From the NCBI GenBank assembly GCA_016875095.1, contig VGSG01000039.1, forward strand, positions 1 to 36,997: a stretch of DNA of 36,997 nucleotides, in the 5' to 3' direction. Position 1 is the first letter of the stretch, and every line of letters starts with the position of its first letter. The notes below the pieces were generated by a model. The model was not told the origin of the DNA. It did not search any database and saw nothing but the letters and a program-made list of their open reading frames with translations. The position numbers and the translations under genes are program-made. Positions 16,779 through 25,312 of this stretch are shown here, piece by piece. This DNA is from Deltaproteobacteria bacterium (GTDB lineage Bacteria > Desulfobacterota > Desulfomonilia > Desulfomonilales > Desulfomonilaceae).

Positions 16779-16813
16779 AAAAAGCGAGGGAGAGCGTTGT
16801 CCTTGCTCTCCCT
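16779..16813 (-). terminator. intrinsic terminator of the NifU-domain gene
   Basis: On the minus strand a perfect 9-bp stem (AGGGAGAGC / GCTCTCCCT, 9-base loop, 16787-16813) is followed after three bases by TTTTT (16779-16783). It stands about 170 bases past the stop codon of the NifU-domain gene and has the best terminator shape in the window. Confidence 0.75.
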
Positions 16814-16985
16814 ACCCCCTAAGGTATTCGACGTATTGATTATTCCTCGTTGCGACCCCATCCAAATCATCAATCTCGATCAGAGCGAATGCTCGCCCGC
16901 CACCGCCGGCAAACGTTCACCCTCCCGGAACCATACGAATAATCGGGGTCACTTCCGATAGTCGGCGCGGGAAAGACCGGCGGAG

Positions 16986-17207
16986 TCACACGGCCTCCAC
17001 CGCCTTCACGTCAGGCACTCTGTCCTTGAGAACTCGTTCGATGCCCATCTTCAAGGTCATCTGGCTCATGGGACAACCGCCGCACGCGCCGGTAAGGCGG
17101 ACCCTCACCACACCGTCGTCCGTCACGTCGATCAATTCGCAATCGCCGCCGTCGGCCTGAAGCTGGGGTCTCACAGTATCCAGCGCGGCCTGCACTTTTT
17201 CCTTCAT
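16986..17207 (-). CDS. NifU C-terminal domain iron-sulfur carrier
   Basis: Small (73 aa) Fe-S scaffold/carrier consisting only of the NifU C-terminal (Nfu) domain. The signature is [17 protein letters not shown] and the cluster-binding CxxC in [21 protein letters not shown]. The ATG at 17207 is chosen because GGAG lies eight bases upstream; a longer frame adds 20 residues unlike the family. It is monocistronic, followed by its own terminator, and transcribed in the same direction as prs but separated from it by the repeat element. It probably helps deliver [4Fe-4S] clusters to proteins such as the radical SAM and molybdopterin enzymes encoded nearby, which is inference. Confidence 0.93.
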   Translation of the reverse strand: MKEKVQAALDTVRPQLQADGGDCELIDVTDDGVVRVRLTGACGGCPMSQMTLKMGIERVLKDRVPDVKAVEAV

Positions 17208-17325
17208 TGTTGAACTCCTTTCGGTTCTGGCCTCGTGGTGGACGCAGACACTTACCTTAGCATACAAACATTCTGATGCCAGCGGAAAAAAAGAGATTCC
17301 TTCGTCACTCGGGCAAAGCCGCTTT

Positions 17326-18375
17326 TTATCGGGAAACTCCGCCCCCTAGAGCCTGAAACAACGCCACGTACTGTTCGAGCCGTCGCTCCCAGGAGTGCTC
17401 CCGCGCCATGAATGACATGACCTGCTCCTTGCTCTCTATCGGAGGCCTCTCAAGGATCTCCAAAACACCGGACACCAGTTCCTCCACGTTATCATACGCA
17501 AAGATTCGTCCGAATCCGGTTCGCTCTATCAAGTGATTCTGCAGAATCCCTTCTTCGGACACCACAGGGAGTCCGCCCCGCAAGTAATCAAAGATCTTTG
17601 AAATGTCGTTATCAAACGGATGGGGCCCTGTGGCGAGGGCGATACCCGCCTGGGCATAATGAATGTAATCCCAAACCCGGTTATGGGAAGTCTCCCCATG
17701 ATCTACGATCAGGCGGCTGAGCCGGCAACTTCCGTCGCCGCCATACATGCGTGACTTGTTGAGTCCTACCAGATGGATCGTCGCCCTGCCCCGCAGTAAT
17801 ACGGCTGCCTCGTTGAGCACGCGCGCCATGCGGGCGGCTGCCACACTCCCCAGAAAAAGCGCCGCGGGGCGCTGAGTCCCGTACGGATCCAACCCGGGCT
17901 CAGGGATCTCAGAGGGACACCCGTTCGGCACAAAAAGCACGGGAGGTTTAGGGCCGTAAAATCTGCGCCAACGCTCTTCGTTTTCGCGATTGTTCAAAAC
18001 AAGGACACTCGCGCGCCGCCTGATCATCTCTTGGCATGAGAGAAGGTCCTCGCGGAAGGGCTCGTCCCGTTGGGGCGCCTCGTGGTCCACCACTCGCACG
18101 ATTCGCGATACAACCGGCCCCGTATACGCATCGATCAGCCTGATTGAGAAATGGTACGAGGTCTTGATGAGATCGTACCGTCGTCCTTCACCGAGAACAT
18201 TGAGAGGTTTGACGGGAATAAAGCGGTCGATCAGACCGGCCTCGTGGACGGGCGCAATCACGTCAACCGAGAAACCGCGTCTGATAAGGCCACCGGCTAT
18301 AGCTCTTAACCGTACCAAGTCGATACCTGTCGGAGGCGCGAACGGGTTCTTGTGAAAGACGACACCGATTCTCAT
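17326..18375 (-). CDS. glycosyltransferase-like protein (GT4-like, divergent)
   Basis: Predicted GT-B fold protein, 349 residues from ATG 18375 ([42 protein letters not shown]), which starts the first Rossmann strand as expected. The frame opens 28 residues further upstream from a TTG without support, and no strong Shine-Dalgarno is seen at either start. The C-terminal half has [20 protein letters not shown] and the sugar-nucleotide region [47 protein letters not shown]. The usual E-x7-E motif is weak ([12 protein letters not shown] instead), so donor specificity is unclear. Another glycosyltransferase lies divergently 1.1 kb away. Confidence 0.75.
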   Translation of the reverse strand: MRIGVVFHKNPFAPPTGIDLVRLRAIAGGLIRRGFSVDVIAPVHEAGLIDRFIPVKPLNVLGEGRRYDLIKTSYHFSIRLIDAYTGPVVSRIVRVVDHEAPQRDEPFREDLLSCQEMIRRRASVLVLNNRENEERWRRFYGPKPPVLFVPNGCPSEIPEPGLDPYGTQRPAALFLGSVAAARMARVLNEAAVLLRGRATIHLVGLNKSRMYGGDGSCRLSRLIVDHGETSHNRVWDYIHYAQAGIALATGPHPFDNDISKIFDYLRGGLPVVSEEGILQNHLIERTGFGRIFAYDNVEELVSGVLEILERPPIESKEQVMSFMAREHSWERRLEQYVALFQALGGGVSR

Positions 18376-18694
18376 GGATCGCAACTCGGCTGAAGAGTTG
18401 AGCTTCCCACTTCGTCGAACCAATGCTAAAAGAGTATCCTGAACCGGCGCAAGTGGCAACCAATTGCCATAGCTGGAGCGCTACAACCAATAATGAAAGC
18501 CCTCAGCTTCGCCGAGCGCTCCGGGGCTTCGCCTCAGAGATCGGACGCGCATCGTCGCGCAATAATTTGGAGGGGAGACTCATCTGCCTTCCATACCACC
18601 CCATACGGAGACCCTACAACGGGCGCCTCATGCGGACGACTTTCATACAAATTCGCAGACATGACATCAGCGAACGGTTCAGGAGGAGACGGAC
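18376..18694. other. 319-base divergent intergenic region
   Basis: It separates the divergent glycosyltransferase and SIMPL-domain genes. It contains short self-complementary words (for example GAGCGCTC near 18516) but no reading frame or convincing paired promoter boxes that I can defend. It should contain the start signals of both genes. Confidence 0.4.
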
Positions 18695-19441
18695 ATGCGT
18701 CTATCAATAGGAGTCGCTCTCGTCGTGGCATTTCTCTGCGTGGCTGCGGCTTCTTGTGATGCCGGCGAAGAAGCCCTGCCCAGCCGTCAGATCAGGGTGA
18801 CCGGTGAGGCTGTGGTCAAAGTGGTCCCCGATGAGGTCATCCTCCGGCTTGGCACTGAAACGTCGGACAAGAGCTTGAGCCAGGCCAAAACCATGAGCGT
18901 CCAGCGGGTGAAGGCCGTCACGGGAGCGCTCAAGAAGGCTGGTATCGATCCTAAGCATATACAGACGGACTTCATCCACATTCAGCCCCGGTACAAATAC
19001 GATTACAGCCAGCAGAGCTTTATCGGTTACTTTGTTCGGAACACGGTGGAAGTGACCATCCAAGACCTGACCGAATTCGAGTCCATCCTGTCGGCCGCTC
19101 TGGAGGCCGGCGCAAACTACGTGCACGGAATCCAATTTCGGACCAGCGAGCTGCGCAAACACAGAGACGAGGCCCGTACGCTGGCGCTCAAGGCCGCCCG
19201 AGAAAAAGCAAACGACATGGCCGCAACCCTGAACCAAAAAGTAGGCAAACCCGTCACCATTGCCGAATCACCAGGCATGTGGTGGTCATCCTACGATCAC
19301 CACTGGGGATCTCGCCGACAATCCCAGGCGCAAAACATCGCGCAGGAAGCCGCGCCCGCGGACGCTCTCCTAGGCGAAACTACCGCTCCGGGGCAGATCG
19401 GCGTGAGGGCCCAGGTCCAGGTGACATTCGAGTTGGAGTGA
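18695..19441 (+). CDS. SIMPL domain (DUF541) envelope protein
   Basis: Exported protein of 248 residues. AGGAGG (18681-18686) lies eight bases before the ATG. The first 21 residues form a signal peptide ending in AAASC, an imperfect lipobox, so it is either a lipoprotein or a soluble periplasmic protein. The SIMPL domain runs from about residue 32 (IRVTGEAVVKVVPDEVILRLG) through FVRNTVEVTIQDLTEFESILSAALEAGANYVHGIQF and ALKAAREKANDMAATLNQKVGKPVTI to the final beta strand GVRAQVQVTFELE. Family members (BP26/OMP28, E. coli YggE) are linked to oxidative stress and oligomeric channels, but the molecular function is unsettled. It is followed after ten bases by a glycosyltransferase gene. Confidence 0.85.
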   Translation: MRLSIGVALVVAFLCVAAASCDAGEEALPSRQIRVTGEAVVKVVPDEVILRLGTETSDKSLSQAKTMSVQRVKAVTGALKKAGIDPKHIQTDFIHIQPRYKYDYSQQSFIGYFVRNTVEVTIQDLTEFESILSAALEAGANYVHGIQFRTSELRKHRDEARTLALKAAREKANDMAATLNQKVGKPVTIAESPGMWWSSYDHHWGSRRQSQAQNIAQEAAPADALLGETTAPGQIGVRAQVQVTFELE

Positions 19442-19451
19442 GCGTGAACTT

Positions 19452-20645
19452 ATGGAGAGTCACCCAGGAACGACCAAGCGAATCTGCATCGTGAGCCCCG
19501 AGTATCCGCCTGGGCAGTGGGGGGGGCTCGCCCGGACCGTGCAAAAGGTCAGTCTTCACGCGGCGGACATGGGACTCGATGTTCACGTGGCCCATTTCAC
19601 CGTAGCGCAGTCCCCCGTCGTGCTGCTCGACGAGAACCGAGAGAGCGAGCTGATCGACCGGGTCACTGTCCATCATCTGCTGGTGGGCAGGGAACATGTG
19701 AGAGACTCTGACAGAGAGCTATGGGACTGCCCGCACACGCTCACCCTGATGATGATGTATCAGAGCCTTGAGATGCTCCACCAGGAGTTCCGATTCGACC
19801 TCTTCCATTCGTTTTTTCTTTACCCTACAGGATATGTGACCGCGCTTCTGGCCCGAAGGGTGGGCGTTTCTTCTGTGGTCACCCTGGTGGGCAACGACAT
19901 CAAGAAATACCTGTTCAGCCCGGAAAAGGTCGCGGTTTGCCGCATTGGCTTGGAGAGCAGCGACCGAGTGGCGGCGCTCAGCCGCGAGCTCATGGAAATG
20001 GCTCACGCGCTGACTCCGGTCGAGCACAAGGCACGGATCATCTACAACTCGGTGACGGTCCCTCCTGAAGCTTGGAACAAGGCGCGGTCTCGGGGAGAGC
20101 CCTTCAAGATCGGATGCGGGGGGATTTTCAAGTACGCCAAGGGCCTGCCTTATCTGTTCAAGGCAATATCTCGGATCCGATTGAAGCATCCCGTGGTATT
20201 GGAACTCCTAGGCGCCCTACGCCAGGGAGAGCGGCCCGTGTACGAAGAGATGCTCCGACGCACGGGAATCCAGGACATTCTGGTATTTCGGGATGCGCTC
20301 CCCCATGACCGGGTCGGCCGATGGCTTCGCTCTTTGGACGCTTTTGCGCTGCCGTCCGTCTCGGAAGGATGCCCGAACATCCTGATGGAGGCCATGGCCT
20401 GCGGACTTCCCTGTGTGGCCACACGCGTCGGAGCGGTGGAGGATCTTGTCGAAGACCGCGTGTCCGGGCTGCTCGTTCCCTTGGGCGATTCCGAAGCTCT
20501 TGCCAAGGCCGTCGCAGAGATTATCGAAGATGAAGATCTCGCCCGGGAACTTGGCAAGAATGCCAGGCGCAGGATGCGTCAATTCCATTCCGCGCGCGAG
20601 CGAGCCGGATGGGAAGCGGTCTATCGTGAAATGATCGCGTTCTAG
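19452..20645 (+). CDS. family 4 glycosyltransferase
   Basis: GT-B glycosyltransferase of 397 residues, probably acting on a cell-surface or exported glycan. The N-terminal domain begins ICIVSPEYPPGQWGGLARTVQKVS, the usual glycine-rich acceptor-side loop. The C-terminal donor domain has FKIGCGGIFKYAKGLPYLFKAI, VFRDALPHDRVGRWLRSLDAFALPSVSEGCPNILMEAMACGLPCVATRVGAVEDLV with the E-x7-E signature, and SGLLVPLGDSEALAKAV. GGAGTGAG lies upstream but at a long spacing. The gene is co-oriented with the SIMPL gene, and its TAG stop overlaps the convergent stop of the phosphotransferase gene. Confidence 0.9.
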   Translation: MESHPGTTKRICIVSPEYPPGQWGGLARTVQKVSLHAADMGLDVHVAHFTVAQSPVVLLDENRESELIDRVTVHHLLVGREHVRDSDRELWDCPHTLTLMMMYQSLEMLHQEFRFDLFHSFFLYPTGYVTALLARRVGVSSVVTLVGNDIKKYLFSPEKVAVCRIGLESSDRVAALSRELMEMAHALTPVEHKARIIYNSVTVPPEAWNKARSRGEPFKIGCGGIFKYAKGLPYLFKAISRIRLKHPVVLELLGALRQGERPVYEEMLRRTGIQDILVFRDALPHDRVGRWLRSLDAFALPSVSEGCPNILMEAMACGLPCVATRVGAVEDLVEDRVSGLLVPLGDSEALAKAVAEIIEDEDLARELGKNARRRMRQFHSARERAGWEAVYREMIAF

Positions 20646-21709
20646 ACTTGGGATGTTCGGATGACTCTATTGGCTGTCCGGTCGAGCACCTGCACCGCAA
20701 GCGCCAGCGCTTTGAAGCGTTCGTCCTTTGTCTGACCGTGATAGTAGCGGTAATAGATCTGCTGAGCGATTACCGCGAGGCGGAACAAGCCGAAGCAATA
20801 ATAGTAATGCATATTGTCCACGGGTCGTCCCGATTTCTCGCCATAGTAGCGCGCGATCTCTCGTCTGGTGAACGATCCTCCCAGATCGAGAGGTGTGAGC
20901 CCCATAAGCTGCATTTCAGGCGGATCGTCGTTTTGAACCCAGTACGCGAGCGAATTGCCCAGGTCCATCAAAGGGTCTCCCACCGTGGCCATCTCCCAGT
21001 CCAGCACGCCGACGATCCTCATGGGATCGTGTTCGTCGAGCACCACATTGTCGAATCGAAAATCGTTGTGCACAACCGTCGGGCTCGAGGTATCAGGCGG
21101 CATACTTGCCGCGAGCCACTGCATTACTGTCTCGCAATCGGGCGCGTCCGGCGTCCGCGCAGCTCGATACCTGCGGCTCCAACCTTCCACCTGCCGCTGA
21201 ACGTATCCTTCCGGCCTGGTGTAATCGCTGAGACCCGCGGCCCGGTAATCTACCGAGTGCAGCTCCACGTGAACATCCAGGAGTTTGCGACACAGCTCGT
21301 CGATCTGTTCGGGCGTGAATTTGACGCCTGAAGGCTGCTCTCTCCGGAGTATGATGCCCTTTATCCGCTCCATCACATAAAAGGGCGAGCCCGTAATAGA
21401 AGGGTCTTCGCTATACAGAAGCGGCTTCGGACAGTACGGAAAGACCGGCCGGAGCGCCGAGAGCATCCGAAACTCGCGGCCCATGTCATGGGCTGTCTTG
21501 GCCTTGGTTCCGATGGGAGGCCGGCGGAGCACCAATTCTGTGTCTCCCATGGTCAGTAGGTAGGTGAGATTGGAGTATCCCCTCGGGAACTGAGTAATCT
21601 TAAGTTTGCCGCGCAGGCGCGGGTTGGAAGCCTTGAGAAAGGATTCCAACCTTTCCACATCAAGTTCTTCGCCTTGCCTTATCGTTCCGGCCTTGTCCGT
21701 CAGATCCAT
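20642..21709 (-). CDS. phosphotransferase of the ACAD10/11-associated APH type
   Basis: Aminoglycoside-phosphotransferase-fold kinase, 355 residues. The start at ATG 21709 is supported by AGGAG nine bases upstream and leaves 13 bases after the TetR stop. It carries the ATP-side loop FPRGYSNLTYLLTMGDTELVLRRPP, the catalytic Brenner-type loop VVHNDFRFDNVVLDE and the metal-binding GVLDWEMATVGDPLMDLG. This subgroup matches the N-terminal kinase domain of ACAD10/ACAD11 and bacterial LvaA, which phosphorylate 4-hydroxyacyl-CoAs. Here it is encoded with an ACAD11-like dehydrogenase in the same operon, which favours that role over drug resistance. Substrate chain length cannot be told from sequence. 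Confidence 0.88.
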   Translation of the reverse strand: MDLTDKAGTIRQGEELDVERLESFLKASNPRLRGKLKITQFPRGYSNLTYLLTMGDTELVLRRPPIGTKAKTAHDMGREFRMLSALRPVFPYCPKPLLYSEDPSITGSPFYVMERIKGIILRREQPSGVKFTPEQIDELCRKLLDVHVELHSVDYRAAGLSDYTRPEGYVQRQVEGWSRRYRAARTPDAPDCETVMQWLAASMPPDTSSPTVVHNDFRFDNVVLDEHDPMRIVGVLDWEMATVGDPLMDLGNSLAYWVQNDDPPEMQLMGLTPLDLGGSFTRREIARYYGEKSGRPVDNMHYYYCFGLFRLAVIAQQIYYRYYHGQTKDERFKALALAVQVLDRTANRVIRTSQV

Positions 21710-21722
21710 TGCCACAGGCTCC

Positions 21723-22499
21723 TTAATTAAGCCGCTCGTCACGGCCAACCACGAAGCTTTCCACCATTTCCAGGATATGGTCTGCGTATTGGTCCACTGA
21801 GATCTTCCTTTGCCTGTATTTCCATCGTTTCAGGTACCAGTCCTGGACCAGCGCCTTGATCACGCTTGCAGTGAGACGGCAGTCCCTGGGCGCAAAAATC
21901 CCTTTTTCCCGTCCTTGCTCCAGGATCTCCTCAAACATGGCCTCGGTCTGAAGTTCGCTCCGGATGGCCTTTTCTCGCTCCGACCCGGTCAAGTTCTTCG
22001 CTTCCATGTATGAGAAGAAGAACCACGCGTGCATGGATTCGGTGAGATACAAGTGTGTCCGAACAGCTATTCGGAGCTTACTGAGCGGATCGGCCGCGGC
22101 CTGTATCCGGTCGGAGAGAATTCGCGAAACAATGCCGCGACCCTGGTCTTGGAGCATGGCGAGCAGTTCGTCTTTGCTTGAAAAATAGGCATAGAGCGCG
22201 CCCATGCTCAGACCGGCTTCCTTGCTCAGCTTACGCATGCTCATCGCCTGAAAGCCGCTCGCGTTACTAATTCGGAGCGCCGCGTTGAATATGCGCTCCA
22301 GGTTTCTGATCGCGCGCTCGTCACCTTTTATCCGGATCACCTTCCGATGAGCGGCAAGCGTTTCGCGGCACAGGTCCTGTCTGGTAACACCCACGAGCTT
22401 TTGAAACTCGTCGAAATTGATCGCGTCGGACACGACCGTTTGCAGCGTCGCGACGTCTCGTGGCTCTTTCCGATTTTTCGCCAACTTGGATAAGCCCAT
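21723..22499 (-). CDS. TetR-family transcriptional regulator with N-terminal extension
   Basis: One-component repressor of 258 residues, against about 200 for typical TetR proteins. The ATG at 22499 follows the dehydrogenase stop by ten bases and is preceded by AGGCGAG. The helix-turn-helix domain is at about residues 66-116 (NLERIFNAALRISNASGFQAMSMRKLSKEAGLSMGALYAYFSSKDELLAML), followed by an all-helical ligand domain. The first about 60 residues, which include FDEFQKLVGVTRQDL, have no counterpart in standard TetR proteins, and no internal Met could give a normal-length product. It lies inside the operon and probably acts on the palindrome at 25287-25302, with an acyl-CoA as likely inducer (inference). 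Confidence 0.88.
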   Translation of the reverse strand: MGLSKLAKNRKEPRDVATLQTVVSDAINFDEFQKLVGVTRQDLCRETLAAHRKVIRIKGDERAIRNLERIFNAALRISNASGFQAMSMRKLSKEAGLSMGALYAYFSSKDELLAMLQDQGRGIVSRILSDRIQAAADPLSKLRIAVRTHLYLTESMHAWFFFSYMEAKNLTGSEREKAIRSELQTEAMFEEILEQGREKGIFAPRDCRLTASVIKALVQDWYLKRWKYRQRKISVDQYADHILEMVESFVVGRDERLN

Positions 22500-22509
22500 A
22501 TGCGCTCGC

Positions 22510-23715
22510 CTATCGAACCGTCTTGCCCTCATACTCGCTCAGGATCCTTCTTGCCAGAGAAACCTTGTGCACCTCGTCCACTCCGTCATAGATACGGGCC
22601 GCTCTTTCCATTCGATAATAGAAAGAGATGAGAGTGTCGTCGCTCATACCCAGGCCGCCATGAACCTGCAAGGCCCGATCAAGGACCTTCTGAAGCACGT
22701 TGGCCGCAAAAAACTTGATCATGGATATCTCGTGTCGGGCCGCCTTTGTGCCGAGACTTTGCATCTTCCATGCCGCGTGGAGCACCATGAGACGCGCGGC
22801 CTGAATGTCCGCGGCGCATTCCGCGATCCACGCCTGCACGATCTGACGGCTTGAAAGCATCCGGTCCGGCGCTATCACGCGTTTCTGGGCCCGTGAACAC
22901 ATGAGCGCAAAAACCCGATTGCAGATCCCGATCCATCTCATGCAATGATGAATCCGCCCCGGGCCCAGCCTCTCCTGGGCCATGACAAACCCTTGTCCCT
23001 CCCCTCCCAGCAGGTTCTCTTTGGGAACTCTGCAAGACTGGTACAGGATTTCCGCGTGGCTGGCCCAGTCGCTTCCTTCGTGGCCCATGATGGAAATATT
23101 CCTGACTAAATTGAATCCCGACGTGTCCGTCGGCACGATGAACATGCTTGCGCGCAGATACGGAGGGGCTTCCGGGTTGGTTACGGCCATGACAATGGCA
23201 AAGCGGGCGCCATCAGCAGAACTGGTGTACCACTTGTGGCCGTTAATGACGTAGTGATCGCCGTCCTTGACGGCGGCGGTGTCCAACATCACGGGGTTCG
23301 ACCCGGGCATGTCTACCTCGGTCATCGAAAAGCAGCTTCGGATATCCCCGTTGACCAGAGGTCTCAGGTATTTCTCCTTTTGCTCCTCGGTCCCGTACAG
23401 GTGCAGAATCTCAATGTTCCCTGCGTCAGGAGCTTGGCAGCCGAATACGTAGTGCCCCAGAGGCGTGCCTCCCAATGCCTCCGATACGAGGGCAAATTCC
23501 ACCAAGTCAAGCCCCATGCCTCCGTATTCCGGGGGATGAGGCGGGGCCCACAGCTCCATCTGCTTCACCATACGCCTTTTCTCTTGGAGCACAGGGAGCA
23601 ACTCGACGAACGGTCGCTTTGAAAACTCGGGTTCGAGTGGTACGAGTTCCTTGCCAACAAACTCGTTGATCATCTCCACGATGGTCTGCGCTTTTTCAGA
23701 TACGGTGAAGTCCAT
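22510..23715 (-). CDS. acyl-CoA dehydrogenase, ACAD10/11 subgroup
   Basis: FAD flavoenzyme of 401 residues. GGGAG upstream supports the start. Family motifs are RSCFSMTEVDMPGSNPVML, YVINGHKWYTSSADGARF, VPKENLLGGEGQGFVMAQERLGPGRIHHCMRWIG and LQVHGGLGMSDDT. At the catalytic position it has Asp377 in IYDGVDEVHK where most acyl-CoA dehydrogenases have Glu, a mark of the ACAD10/11 branch. In that branch the dehydrogenase domain removes phosphate from a 4-phosphoacyl-CoA to give an enoyl-CoA. Together with the kinase two genes downstream it reconstitutes the two halves of the mammalian fusion enzymes. Confidence 0.9.
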   Translation of the reverse strand: MDFTVSEKAQTIVEMINEFVGKELVPLEPEFSKRPFVELLPVLQEKRRMVKQMELWAPPHPPEYGGMGLDLVEFALVSEALGGTPLGHYVFGCQAPDAGNIEILHLYGTEEQKEKYLRPLVNGDIRSCFSMTEVDMPGSNPVMLDTAAVKDGDHYVINGHKWYTSSADGARFAIVMAVTNPEAPPYLRASMFIVPTDTSGFNLVRNISIMGHEGSDWASHAEILYQSCRVPKENLLGGEGQGFVMAQERLGPGRIHHCMRWIGICNRVFALMCSRAQKRVIAPDRMLSSRQIVQAWIAECAADIQAARLMVLHAAWKMQSLGTKAARHEISMIKFFAANVLQKVLDRALQVHGGLGMSDDTLISFYYRMERAARIYDGVDEVHKVSLARRILSEYEGKTVR

Positions 23716-23742
23716 TTCAGGCTCCCTTTGATTTCTTCGCGC

Positions 23743-24462
23743 TCATCTGTGGGTCACAAGGCGAGGATCGGCTCGCATGTGGAGGTGAGCGGTCTCGTTG
23801 AACGAAGACAACGTGAACCGGTCGCGGTCATATCGGAATACCGTCACCGATGCGTTGGCGATTTGAAATATTAGGTTCACGGTCGCGTTGTCCGGCAGTC
23901 CCAGGGCCAGGCCCGTGGCTACCGTGATCGCCCCGCCGGATGTGAACACCACAACGGTCTTTCCCCCGCGGTATTCTTCACGGATGCGGCAAATGCCCGA
24001 CCAAACCCTATTCTTGAATTCTTCCCATGATTCCATGCCCGTCGTATCCAGCGCGCCCGATACCCATCCCCACAGCGCCCGACTCAATACACGCTGGAAA
24101 GAGTGGTTGTCAGTGAAGAACTTCGTGAAATCCTCGGCCATCCGTGGGTCTTCGGCGACCATTTGATTCATCTGTCTGCGGATGACCTCATCCGCGTCGT
24201 ACTCGTTGAACGCGCTCACAATGCTGAGCTCAAGATCGGTTGCGCCCGAATCCATGCGGGAGAGCGCGATCCGACCGGTTTCCTTCTGTCGGCTCATCTC
24301 GCCGGAGCAAGCGAAATGGAACTTCATGCCTGAATCACGAAAATAATCGCCGAGGATCTCGGCTTGCGCCGATCCCGTTTCGGAGAGTCGGTCGTACCTC
24401 CCCTGTCCGAAGGACGCCTGCCCATGTCTGATCATGTACAGGAGGCTCAACGAAGCACCCAT
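23743..24462 (-). CDS. histidine phosphatase family protein with altered second catalytic motif
   Basis: Phosphoglycerate-mutase-like protein, 239 residues. The phosphorylated His is present in MIRHGQAS (residues 10-17), the phosphate-clamp Arg in SGEMSRQKET and an acidic residue in SAFNEYDADE. The second conserved His, normally in a SHG-like turn, is replaced: the strand reads VVVFTSGGAITVATGL, with Ser at the His position. It therefore may be catalytically impaired or use another mechanism. The gene sits 27 bases before the acyl-CoA dehydrogenase gene in the same operon. Its ribosome binding site is unusually close (AAAGG abuts the ATG). Confidence 0.82.
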   Translation of the reverse strand: MGASLSLLYMIRHGQASFGQGRYDRLSETGSAQAEILGDYFRDSGMKFHFACSGEMSRQKETGRIALSRMDSGATDLELSIVSAFNEYDADEVIRRQMNQMVAEDPRMAEDFTKFFTDNHSFQRVLSRALWGWVSGALDTTGMESWEEFKNRVWSGICRIREEYRGGKTVVVFTSGGAITVATGLALGLPDNATVNLIFQIANASVTVFRYDRDRFTLSSFNETAHLHMRADPRLVTHR

Positions 24463-24481
24463 CCTTTACGCGGCGATTGTC

Positions 24482-25198
24482 TCAGCGCTTGTCCCGGTCT
24501 TTACCGCGGTTCTTATCCAATCGAGCGAGCGCTTTCTTCTCAAGCTCATCCGAATACTCGGCCCACGGATGCTCTCCCTCGGCGCACTCAAGCTTCTCCA
24601 CCAGGAAATGACAGCAGTCGTCCCCGCGAGGAATCAGCTTGTCCACGTACGGATTTGCGCGCATACCTTTCAATTCTTCCATGGCCCGGATCATCCCCTC
24701 CACGAAGTAGCGCTGGACTCGGCAGTCAAATGGCCTGTATACGTCCTGGTGAGGACACCAGATGATGTCGAACTCGCAACGGGTTTTGGACACGACCCAC
24801 GGTCGCTCCAGTGACGCGTACAGGACGGTGTTGATGCCGGTGACCATGAAGGAGATCAGTTCCACGTCGCTCAGGTCGTCAGGGAACGCGGAGGACTCCA
24901 CGAGCTGCTTTGCAGCATCGTACCCCACTTGATTGATCGCCTTCCTGACCACCCCCTGGCCGCTCTCGCCGAAAGCCTCTTCCACGGCCTTCAGGATGCC
25001 GAGCACAGCCTTGGCCTGCATGGTCCCCCATACGAAGAGAACCGCAGGATCGAAATCCTCCCGGCCCTCCATTGCTTTGCGGAAGTTCGCCACAGCCTCA
25101 CCGTACGGCATGCCTAGCCGAACTGCTTCGAAGGACGGCTCGGACCTCTTGCCCCGCGACCAGATCCCTTCCCGGGTGGGATACTCAGGCTTTCCCAT
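24482..25198 (-). CDS. ATC-hydrolase-like conserved protein
   Basis: Protein of 238 residues, the first gene of the operon; AGGAG is visible before the ATG. The C-terminal half resembles the L-2-amino-thiazoline-4-carboxylic acid hydrolase-like family (PF14196), judged from RCEFDIIWCPHQDVYRPFDC, ANPYVDKLIPRGDDCCHFLVEKLE, with conserved Cys and the GDxxCxF signature. Members of this fold are often found next to fatty-acid or aromatic acyl-CoA genes without a proven function. No signal or transmembrane segment is seen. The family assignment is by eye and moderate. Confidence 0.65.
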   Translation of the reverse strand: MGKPEYPTREGIWSRGKRSEPSFEAVRLGMPYGEAVANFRKAMEGREDFDPAVLFVWGTMQAKAVLGILKAVEEAFGESGQGVVRKAINQVGYDAAKQLVESSAFPDDLSDVELISFMVTGINTVLYASLERPWVVSKTRCEFDIIWCPHQDVYRPFDCRVQRYFVEGMIRAMEELKGMRANPYVDKLIPRGDDCCHFLVEKLECAEGEHPWAEYSDELEKKALARLDKNRGKDRDKR

Positions 25199-25248
25199 GC
25201 CCGTTCTCCTTCCCTACGCTGCGAGGAGCATTCATTGACCGGACTTTA

Positions 25249-25277
25249 TCTGTAGCGTCCCGGAGGAAGACTGTCAA
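25249..25277 (-). promoter_or_regulatory. promoter of the leftward acyl-CoA operon
   Basis: Minus strand: consensus TTGACA (25272-25277), 17-base spacer, TACAGA (25249-25254). It points toward the ATC-hydrolase-like gene at 25198. Its upstream edge is ten bases from the palindrome at 25287-25302. Confidence 0.5.
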
Positions 25278-25286
25278 CCAAAAACC

Positions 25287-25302
25287 GAGCGAACGTTCGT
25301 TC
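25287..25302. promoter_or_regulatory. candidate TetR operator between divergent operons
   Basis: GAGCGAACGTTCGTTC is a palindrome with 14 of 16 matching positions and a perfect 10-bp core CGAACGTTCG. It lies between the leftward promoter and the start signals of etfB. Both shape and position fit an operator for the TetR protein encoded in the leftward operon. No second copy was found in the window. Confidence 0.65.
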
Positions 25303-25312
25303 ATATTTGGTC

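Noticed and set aside
17268-17325. Poly-T run (minus strand, about 17286-17293) considered as an intrinsic terminator
   Set aside because: No stable stem directly precedes it on the minus strand, and it lies upstream of the NifU-domain gene rather than after a gene in that orientation except the glycosyltransferase start side.
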